This document shows, piece after piece, positions 1 through 5,341 of a stretch of 9,694 bases of DNA; position 1 is the stretch's first letter; every line of letters starts with the position of its first letter. A program made the position numbers and the translations under genes. The DNA comes from Clostridiales bacterium. Lineage in GTDB: Bacteria > Bacillota > Clostridia > Tissierellales > Sedimentibacteraceae. The DNA lies in the NCBI GenBank assembly GCA_003487955.1, contig DNNJ01000092.1, positions 1 to 9,694 on the forward strand, given 5' to 3'. The notes beneath the pieces were generated by a model. It did not search any database. It was not told the DNA's origin and was given only the letters and a program-made list of their open reading frames with translations.

Positions 1-456
1 GGTTATTTGTACAGAAATGCAAGGGAATTAGGCTGCAATAAAATTGCATTAGGTCATCATTTTGATGACGTAATAGAAACTGTGCTTATGAGCATGTTCT
101 ATGCTGCAGAAATAAAAACCATGATGCCCAAACTTCGCAGTACAAATCATGAGGGTATGGAGCTGATAAGACCGATGTACAAAGTTAGGGAAGAGGATAT
201 TATTGCATGGAAAAGATACAATAATTTACAGTTTATTCAATGCGCCTGCCGTATTACAGAAAAAATTAAAACTGAAGATACCGGTTCTAAAAGGCAGGAA
301 ATGAAAATATTAATTAAGAAACTTAAACAAATCAATCCGAATATTGACACAAATATATTTAAAAGCATTCATAATGTAAATGTAAATACAATTATCGGGT
401 ATCGAAAAGGAAATGTGTATCACAATTTTCTTGATGATTATGATAAAATTGAATAA
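1..456 (+). CDS. TtcA-like PP-loop ATPase, C-terminal part (5' end outside window)
   Basis: The reading frame is open at base 1 and ends at TAA 454-456, giving 151 residues that form the C-terminal part of a PP-loop ATPase. Residues 16-27 read ALGHHFDDVIET, the LGHHxDDxxET signature of the TtcA/TilS group. A Cys-Ala-Cys motif (C81, C83, bases 241-249) lies where TtcA-family proteins keep a conserved C-terminal cysteine used for the iron-sulfur cluster. The tail with INPNI and a Tyr-Asp-rich end fits clostridial TtcA-family proteins. Known family role: TtcA activates C32 of certain tRNAs with ATP and replaces its oxygen with sulfur to make 2-thiocytidine, in the cytoplasm. The N-terminal P-loop (SGGxDS) and the CxxC pair would lie upstream of the window and cannot be checked. 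Substrate assignment is inference; other PP-loop sulfurtransferases share the motif. No terminator is visible before the next gene. Confidence 0.82.
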   Translation, partial: GYLYRNARELGCNKIALGHHFDDVIETVLMSMFYAAEIKTMMPKLRSTNHEGMELIRPMYKVREEDIIAWKRYNNLQFIQCACRITEKIKTEDTGSKRQEMKILIKKLKQINPNIDTNIFKSIHNVNVNTIIGYRKGNVYHNFLDDYDKIE

Positions 457-468
457 TAATATCTTTGT

Positions 469-500
469 TTGAAATTTTTAAAATATGGGTATTATTTAAT
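469..500 (+). promoter_or_regulatory. Possible weak promoter before the TPM-pspA unit
   Basis: A TTGAAA box at 469-474 could be a -35 element. Downstream AT-rich hexamers could serve as -10: TATTAT at 490-495 (15-base spacing) or TATTTA at 493-498 (18-base spacing). Neither spacing is the preferred 17, so this is a tentative housekeeping promoter. I see no good match to the TGAAAC...CGT pattern of sigma-W, which drives some pspA-type genes in Bacillus. Confidence 0.3.
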
Positions 501-543
501 TGATGAAATATATAGTACCCCATACAGTACCATACATTTAATT

Positions 544-549
544 GGAGGG
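544..549 (+). promoter_or_regulatory. Ribosome binding site that fixes the TTG start of the TPM gene
   Basis: GGAGGG lies 6 bases before TTG 556-558. The same frame has an earlier TTG at 469, but no Shine-Dalgarno sits in front of it and no in-frame ATG lies between the two. TTG 556 is therefore the preferred start. Confidence 0.8.
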
Positions 550-555
550 ATTTCA

Positions 556-1644
556 TTGGCAAGAGGTGGAGGTTCATTTGGCGGCGGCCGTGGCGGAGGT
601 TCATTTGGCGGCGGTCGCGGCGGAGGTTCATTTGGCGGCAGTCGTGGCGGCGGCTCATTTGGCGGGCGCAGCGGCGGCTCATTTGGCGGGCGCAGCGGCG
701 GTTCATTTGGCGGGCGCAGCGGTGGTTCATTAGGAGGTTCAAACGGTGGAGGAATATTTGGCAGCAACAAAAGTACGGGTCCTGGTTTTGGCCCGGTATT
801 TGGTCCAAGAATCCCCATGGGAGGAGGATTCGGCGGCGGATACGGCCCCCGAAGGTCTTCAGGAGGCGGAGGCTGCGGATGCATCACATTAATTGTTGTT
901 TTAATTGTGATTGCAGTTATTTTTATTGTTATTTTTTCAATATGGGGCTCCATGAACTCAAGCAGCGGCGGCAGTAATATTACTATATCATCTGTCGAAA
1001 GAGTTCCACTTCCACCGGGTTCAGTAAATGAAACGGAATACTACACAGACGGGTTGGACTGGATTAGCAATGAAACAAAACTTATAAAAGGCTTAAAATA
1101 TTTTTACAAAGAAACAGGGGTTCAGCCATACTTGTATTTGACAGATACGATTAACGGTTCACATTTTCCAACAGATGCTGAATTAGAGGCCTTTGCAGGT
1201 AGCCTATATGATGAGCTGTTTACAGATGAAGCTCATTTGCTTTTAGTCTTGTTAGAATATGAAGATATGTACAAGGGTTGGTATATTGTCGGAACACAGG
1301 CAAAAAGTGTAATTGATACTGAAGCCGGAAATATATTGGCTGATTACATAGACAGATATTATTATGAAAGCAGTTTAAGCAACGAAGAATTTTTATGCAA
1401 AGCTTTTAGTGATGCTGCTGACAGAATTATGACGGTTACCCGGTCTCCATGGATAACGGTATTTATTGTTATGGGTGTAGTTGTTTTAGTTATTGTGCTG
1501 TTCACATGGTGGAAAAAACATAAAGAACAAAAAAATCTCGAAGCTAAACGAAGGGAAGAAATGCTAAAAACACCTCTTGACCGGTTTGGCGATACAGAAG
1601 CGGAAGACCTGACTAAAAAATATCAGGATGATAATGAACAATAA
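556..1644 (+). CDS. Glycine-rich membrane protein with TPM (YgcG-like) domain
   Basis: Starting at TTG 556, the product has 362 residues. Visible parts in order: a Gly/Ser/Arg/Phe repeat head (residues about 4-65, unit GGGSFGGGR and shorter variants); a further glycine-rich linker ending in a GGGGCGC motif; a strong hydrophobic segment (about 110-130); a globular region (about 161-293) containing YYTDGLDWI, a GVQPYLYLTD strand, and DELF followed by a hydrophobic run; a second hydrophobic segment (about 300-319); and a charged tail ending in LDRFGDTEAEDLTKKY. The globular region resembles TPM-domain (YgcG/TPM_phosphatase-like) sequences in Gly-rich clostridial proteins. Two membrane spans suggest that the head and tail are cytoplasmic and the TPM domain is outside. 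pspA follows 39 bases later, probably in the same transcript, so a role as membrane partner of PspA in envelope stress is likely. Activity is unproven, and the TPM assignment rests on recalled family resemblance. Confidence 0.78.
   Translation: MARGGGSFGGGRGGGSFGGGRGGGSFGGSRGGGSFGGRSGGSFGGRSGGSFGGRSGGSLGGSNGGGIFGSNKSTGPGFGPVFGPRIPMGGGFGGGYGPRRSSGGGGCGCITLIVVLIVIAVIFIVIFSIWGSMNSSSGGSNITISSVERVPLPPGSVNETEYYTDGLDWISNETKLIKGLKYFYKETGVQPYLYLTDTINGSHFPTDAELEAFAGSLYDELFTDEAHLLLVLLEYEDMYKGWYIVGTQAKSVIDTEAGNILADYIDRYYYESSLSNEEFLCKAFSDAADRIMTVTRSPWITVFIVMGVVVLVIVLFTWWKKHKEQKNLEAKRREEMLKTPLDRFGDTEAEDLTKKYQDDNEQ
565..744 (+). repeat. In-frame tandem repeats encoding GG(G)SFGG units
   Basis: Seven imperfect units follow one another: four of 27 bases (565-591, 592-618, 619-645, 646-672) and three of 24 bases (673-696, 697-720, 721-744). 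All are multiples of three, so gain or loss of units keeps the frame. Units 5 and 6 are almost identical; the last is the most diverged. The tract is far richer in G and C than its surroundings, because it uses GGC, CGC and AGC codons. It encodes a flexible Gly/Ser/Phe/Arg head of the membrane protein. Confidence 0.92.
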
Positions 1645-1683
1645 TCTGCCGATTGGCAGCGTTATAATTATAAGGAGGAAAAG

Positions 1684-2361
1684 ATGGCTATATTAGAAAG
1701 GTTTGGCGATATTATCAAAGCAAACATAAATGTATTGCTTGAAAAAATGGAAGATCCCGAAAAAATGATTGACCAATACTTGGAAGATATGATGGGGGAC
1801 CTTGCAGAAGTAAAACAAAGCACGGCTGAAGTTATAGCAGAAGAAACACGTACAAAGAGGTTAGTAGATCAAAACGAGGGAGAAGTTGCAAAATACACCG
1901 AATTTGCCAAAAAAGCCTTAGTGGCAGGCAATGATGAGGATGCAAGAACATTTATCAACAAAAAACAAGAGCTGGAAAATGTAGGAGCAGGACTTATGAC
2001 AGCTTACGCTGCTGCTCATGAAAATGCAATTAAAATGAGACAGATGCATGATAAGTTAACTGCTGACATTGAAACATTAAGAGCAAGGCGTCAGGTTATT
2101 AAATCAAAAGTAAAAGTAGCAAAAACACAGGAAACATTAAATGAAGCCGCTCAGGCAACAAAGAAAATATCGGGTACAAAGAGTGCTTTCGAACGTATGG
2201 AAGACAAGGCAAGCAAAATGTTAGACGAGGCAAATGCCATGGCAGAGCTTAATATGGAGCCTATAGATGAAGCAAAAGCTTTGGAAGAAAAATATGCATC
2301 AATGGGCAATGCTTCAGTAGATGAAGAGCTAAATAAGCTAAAAGAGGAATTAGGATTGTAA
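1684..2361 (+). CDS. pspA: PspA/IM30-family membrane stress protein
   Basis: The product has 225 residues, close to the roughly 220 usual for PspA, and starts at ATG behind AAGGAGG at 1672-1678. The first helix, residues 1-22 (AILERFGDIIKANINVLLEK), is the conserved amphipathic membrane-binding helix, followed by the EDPEKMIDQYLEDM motif typical of PspA/Vipp1. Residues about 25-185 form a long, charged, alanine-rich coiled-coil region, with the conserved RARRQVIKSKVKVAKTQ stretch near 135-150. The C-terminal VDEELNKLKEELGL is the short last helix seen in family members. PspA proteins are ESCRT-III-like: they assemble into rods or rings on the inner face of the cytoplasmic membrane and protect it when it leaks or loses proton-motive force. 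The gene sits 39 bases after the TPM membrane protein gene and just before a strong terminator, so the two probably form one unit. LiaH-like naming is also possible; family membership is near certain. Confidence 0.93.
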   Translation: MAILERFGDIIKANINVLLEKMEDPEKMIDQYLEDMMGDLAEVKQSTAEVIAEETRTKRLVDQNEGEVAKYTEFAKKALVAGNDEDARTFINKKQELENVGAGLMTAYAAAHENAIKMRQMHDKLTADIETLRARRQVIKSKVKVAKTQETLNEAAQATKKISGTKSAFERMEDKASKMLDEANAMAELNMEPIDEAKALEEKYASMGNASVDEELNKLKEELGL

Positions 2362-2412
2362 TAACAAAAGGCTGCCGAAAAGGTGCTTTACCATAGGGAT
2401 TTATTAGGCTAA

Positions 2413-2452
2413 AAAAAAAGGCATAGCTGTATTCACGGCTATGCCTTTTTTT
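2413..2452 (+). terminator. Intrinsic terminator after pspA
   Basis: GGCATAGC (2420-2427) pairs with GCTATGCC (2438-2445). The stem extends inward by a T-G wobble and two further pairs to an ATTC loop. Seven A's before the stem pair with seven T's after it (2446-2452). The T tract on the + strand ends the TPM-pspA unit; the A tract on the other side means it could also work on the opposite strand, though no gene there is supported. Confidence 0.92.
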
Positions 2453-2565
2453 CATCCATTTTGGTATATCAACTGCTCCAATACAGTTATAGCAGAAGTA
2501 AGCTGGAAAATCTATTAAAAATAAATGGTTCTTATACAAAAACATCCATATATAGAGTAATATTA
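2453..2565. other. Intergenic stretch with no recognised feature
   Basis: Between the pspA terminator and the promoter of the restriction-modification operon I see no gene, repeat or RNA. The minus-strand open frame across 2261-2545 runs back into the pspA coding region and across the terminator, and has no family resemblance. Confidence 0.5.
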
Positions 2566-2594
2566 TTGTAAACTAAAAGAATTTTTGTTATAAT
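2566..2594 (+). promoter_or_regulatory. Extended -10 promoter for the hsd operon
   Basis: TTGTAA at 2566-2571 and a perfect TATAAT at 2589-2594 are 17 bases apart. TG at 2586-2587 makes an extended -10 (TGTTATAAT). Transcription would start near 2601, leaving about 150 bases of leader before hsdM. It is the only convincing promoter between the pspA terminator and hsdM, so it probably drives the whole hsdM-rhuM-hsdS-hsdR operon. No operator palindrome is obvious nearby. Confidence 0.68.
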
Positions 2595-2603
2595 TAAGCC
2601 ATT

Positions 2604-2775
2604 AAATTAGAGAGGTGCATGGTTCATCTTCTGTATCTAAATTTTCAAAAATGATTATGCTAGTATAGAAGTTCTAATTAAAGTTTGCACGGCTCTAAAT
2701 GTAGACTTTTGTGAAATAATGGAGTTGTTACCTGATAACGAGGGAGGAATAAAATGGCTAATAAGAGAGAGCTAG
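2604..2775 (+). pseudogene. Relic of a small Cro/C1-type helix-turn-helix regulator
   Basis: From 2653 the frame reads DYASIEVLIKVCTALNVDF and then CEIMELLPDNEGG, the typical C-terminal half of short (about 70 residue) XRE/HTH_26-type regulators, whose consensus is roughly SLEVLxKICKALNCDIGDIMEFIPD. The preceding part is in another frame: bases 2621-2650 read GSSSVSKFSK, and adding one A to the A run at 2647-2651 joins it to NDY. A second single-base shift near 2607-2613 would restore KLREVHG. The N-terminal third, including the start, cannot be found and would overlap the promoter. The final frame runs through the hsdM ribosome binding site and start, stopping at TAG 2773-2775. In relatives, such a gene often lies directly before hsdM. 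As read it cannot encode a working regulator. Family recognition is by pattern only. Confidence 0.6.
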
Positions 2776-4316
2776 AAAGAGCAGAGCTACACCGTACTAT
2801 ATGGAATATGGCTAATGATTTAAGAGGGTCTGTGGATGGTTGGGACTTCAAGCAGTATGTCCTTGGTATGCTTTTTTATAGATACATATCAGAAAATATA
2901 ACCGCTTACATAAATCAAGGAGAACATGAAGCAGGAGATAAAGATTTTGACTATGCTAAATTATCAGATGAAGATGCAGAATCTGCAAGAGATGATTTAG
3001 TTAAGACAAAAGGTTTTTTTATTTTACCCAGCGGTTTATTTCACAACCTAAAATTAAGAGCTAAAGATGATGAAAACTTAAATGAAACTTTGGAAACAAT
3101 ATTTAAAAATATTGAAAGCTCAGCCCAAGGTACAGATAGTGAGGATAATTTTAAAGGCCTTTTTGACGATATGGATGTTAATTCCAATAAATTAGGTGCT
3201 AGTGTTGCTAAAAGAAATGAAAAGTTAGTTAAACTTATAAATTCTGTATCAGAAATGCAGCTTGGAAATTATCAAGATAATACAATAGATGCCTTTGGGG
3301 ATGCCTATGAATACTTAATGGCTATGTATGCCTCCAATGCAGGAAAATCCGGTGGAGAATACTTTACTCCCCAAGAAGTATCTGAACTTTTGACAAGAAT
3401 AGCTTTAGTTGGAAAAACTGAGGTTAATAAAGTCTATGACCCGGCTTGCGGGTCCGGCTCCCTACTTTTACAATCAGCTAAAATATTAGGGAAAGATAAT
3501 GTTAGGCAAGGTTTTTTTGGACAAGAAATCAATATTACAACCTACAATTTATGTAGGATAAATATGTTTCTGCACGATGTAGGCTTCGATATGTTTGATA
3601 TTGCCCATGGAGATACCCTGACAGACCCAGAACACTGGGATGATGAACCCTTTGAGGTGATTGTCTCTAATCCCCCTTATTCAATCAGATGGGACGGGGA
3701 TGCAAACCCAATACTTATAAATGACCCGAGATTCTCACCGGCAGGAGTATTAGCTCCCAAATCTAAGGCTGATTTAGCATTTATTATGCATAGTCTTGCA
3801 TGGCTAGCTACTAATGGGACAGCCTCTATCGTATGCTTCCCGGGAGTCATGTATAGAGGAGGAGCTGAAAAGAAACTAAGGCAATATCTAATTGACAATA
3901 ACTATATAGATGCCATTATCCAGTTACCGGAAAATTTATTTTTCGGAACTTCAATTGCCACCTGTATAATGGTCTTAAAAAAGTCAAAATCAGAGAATTC
4001 TACCTTCTTTATTTATGCTTCTAAGGAGTTTATAAAGATAACTAACAACAATAAATTGACTGAAGAAAATATAAAAAATATAGTAGAGGTATATGAGAGC
4101 AAGGAGGAGATAGAATACTTCTCTAAGCTAATTCCAAACGGTGACATAGCTAAAGAAGATTACAATCTTTCTGTATCAACTTATGTAGAAATAGAAGATA
4201 CAAGGGAAAAAATTGATATCAAAGTTCTCAACAAAGATATAGCAGAGATAGTAAAAAAACAAGAGGAACTTCGAAAAGCAATAGATGACATTGTAGCCGA
4301 AATCGGGGTGGAATAA
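2754..4316 (+). CDS. hsdM: Type I restriction-modification DNA methyltransferase subunit HsdM
   Basis: The product has 520 residues, normal for HsdM, with ATG behind GGAGG at 2743-2747. Residues about 10-160 match the helical HsdM N-terminal domain (TIWNMANDLRGSVDGWDFKQ at 15-34, then LGMLFYRYISE). The catalytic domain begins at GGEYFTPQEV (200-209). Motif I for S-adenosylmethionine binding is DPACGSGSLL (229-238), and motif IV of N6-adenine methylases is NPPY (306-309). FGQEIN (255-260) is the usual acidic strand after motif I. The C-terminal helical part (about 430-520) should contact HsdS. Known role: two HsdM subunits and one HsdS methylate adenines in both halves of a split target; with HsdR the complex becomes the restriction enzyme. 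The stop codon overlaps the next start by one base (TAATG), implying translational coupling. No truncation or lost motif is seen. Confidence 0.97.
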   Translation: MANKRELERAELHRTIWNMANDLRGSVDGWDFKQYVLGMLFYRYISENITAYINQGEHEAGDKDFDYAKLSDEDAESARDDLVKTKGFFILPSGLFHNLKLRAKDDENLNETLETIFKNIESSAQGTDSEDNFKGLFDDMDVNSNKLGASVAKRNEKLVKLINSVSEMQLGNYQDNTIDAFGDAYEYLMAMYASNAGKSGGEYFTPQEVSELLTRIALVGKTEVNKVYDPACGSGSLLLQSAKILGKDNVRQGFFGQEINITTYNLCRINMFLHDVGFDMFDIAHGDTLTDPEHWDDEPFEVIVSNPPYSIRWDGDANPILINDPRFSPAGVLAPKSKADLAFIMHSLAWLATNGTASIVCFPGVMYRGGAEKKLRQYLIDNNYIDAIIQLPENLFFGTSIATCIMVLKKSKSENSTFFIYASKEFIKITNNNKLTEENIKNIVEVYESKEEIEYFSKLIPNGDIAKEDYNLSVSTYVEIEDTREKIDIKVLNKDIAEIVKKQEELRKAIDDIVAEIGVE

Positions 4317-5341
4317 TGGAAAAAGAATTACAATTCTTAATGTATAGTACACCGGAAAAAGATATTTCTGTTAATGCTTTAATTAAGGATGATACCATTT
4401 GGCTTACACAAAAATCAATGGCAGAATTATTTGGTGTCCAGACACCGGCAATCAGTAAACACCTAAAAAATATTTTTGAAGAAGGCGAACTTTCTGAAGA
4501 AGCGGTTATTTCCAAAATGGAAATAACCACTCGACACGGTGCAATTCCCGACAAAACACAAAAGAGAGAGACGAATTTTTATAATCTTGATGCTATTATT
4601 TCAGTCGGATATAGAGTAAGTTCATATAAAGCTACACAATTTCGTATTTGGGCAACTAAAGTAATTAAGGAATACATGACTAAAGGCTTTGTATTAGATG
4701 ATGAGCGTTTAAAGCAAGGCAAAACAGCCTTTGGCAAAGATTATTTTAGAGAATTATTAGAGCGTGTTCGCTCGATTAGGACCAGCGAACGTCGCATATG
4801 GCAACAAATAACTGATATATTTGCTGAATGTAGCATTGATTATGATAAAAATTCACCAACTACCAGAGATTTTTATGCTATGGTGCAAAACAAATTTCAC
4901 TATGCTATTACAGGACAAACAGCAGCAGAAATAATAAGTTCAAAAGCTAATTCAAAAAAAGAAAAGATGGGACTAACCACATGGAAAAATGCACCTAATG
5001 GTCGAATATTAAAATCTGATGTTACCATAGCTAAAAACTATCTTGAAGAAAAAGAAATTAGGCGATTAGAAAGGGCTATTACAGGCTATTTTGATTACGT
5101 TGAAGACTTAATAGAAGAAGAACATGTATTTACTATGGATGATTTTGCTCAAAGTATAAATGAGTTTTTAGAGTTTAGGAGATTTAAAATCCTGACACAT
5201 AAGGGAAGTATCTCAAAAAAACAAGCGGACAATAAAGCTATTGCAGAATATGAGGTCTTTAATAAGACTCAAAAAATAGAATCAGATTTTGATAAAGAAG
5301 TAAAGAGATTGCTTAGTAAAGGTGGTGGAACAGATGAGTAA
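4316..5341 (+). CDS. RhuM-family protein inside the hsd operon
   Basis: The product has 341 residues and starts at an ATG overlapping the hsdM stop by one base. Residues about 27-62 (IWLTQKSMAELFGVQTPAIS, then KHLKNIFEEGEL) look like a helix-turn-helix region. This is followed by a conserved core: FYNLDAIISVGYRVSSYKAT (88-107), FRIWATKVIKEYMTKGFVLD (109-128), and SERRIWQQITDIF near 157-169. These match the virulence RhuM family, named after a gene in Salmonella pathogenicity island 3 and common in gut bacteria, often inside or beside type I restriction loci. The C-terminal part (about 235-341) is helical and charged. No Fic motif (HPFxxGN), nuclease motif or membrane segment is seen. Its molecular function is unknown; DNA binding is inferred from the N-terminal region. 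The position and overlapping junctions on both sides imply co-expression with the methylase and specificity subunits, and perhaps a modulating role. Confidence 0.88.
   Translation: MEKELQFLMYSTPEKDISVNALIKDDTIWLTQKSMAELFGVQTPAISKHLKNIFEEGELSEEAVISKMEITTRHGAIPDKTQKRETNFYNLDAIISVGYRVSSYKATQFRIWATKVIKEYMTKGFVLDDERLKQGKTAFGKDYFRELLERVRSIRTSERRIWQQITDIFAECSIDYDKNSPTTRDFYAMVQNKFHYAITGQTAAEIISSKANSKKEKMGLTTWKNAPNGRILKSDVTIAKNYLEEKEIRRLERAITGYFDYVEDLIEEEHVFTMDDFAQSINEFLEFRRFKILTHKGSISKKQADNKAIAEYEVFNKTQKIESDFDKEVKRLLSKGGGTDE
5321..5328 (+). promoter_or_regulatory. Ribosome binding site that decides the hsdS start
   Basis: GGTGGTGG lies 5 bases before ATG 5334. An upstream in-frame GTG at 5322 falls inside this site and has no Shine-Dalgarno of its own, so ATG 5334 is preferred. 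The choice gives an ATGAGTAA overlap with the rhuM stop. Confidence 0.6.

Noticed and set aside
392..953. Minus-strand open frames rich in Pro/Asn/Glu or Arg/His/Gln, and a plus-strand Ala/His-rich frame at 542-733
   Set aside because: They are shadows of the GC-rich glycine repeat tract; their periodicity mirrors the 24/27-base units and they lack ribosome binding sites or family resemblance.
2261..2545. 94-residue minus-strand open frame
   Set aside because: It runs across the pspA 3' end and both arms of the terminator, and shows no recognisable domain.
4316..5341. RhuM gene as a Fic/Doc-type toxin
   Set aside because: No HPFxxGN Fic motif or partner antitoxin gene is present; the sequence fits the plain RhuM family.
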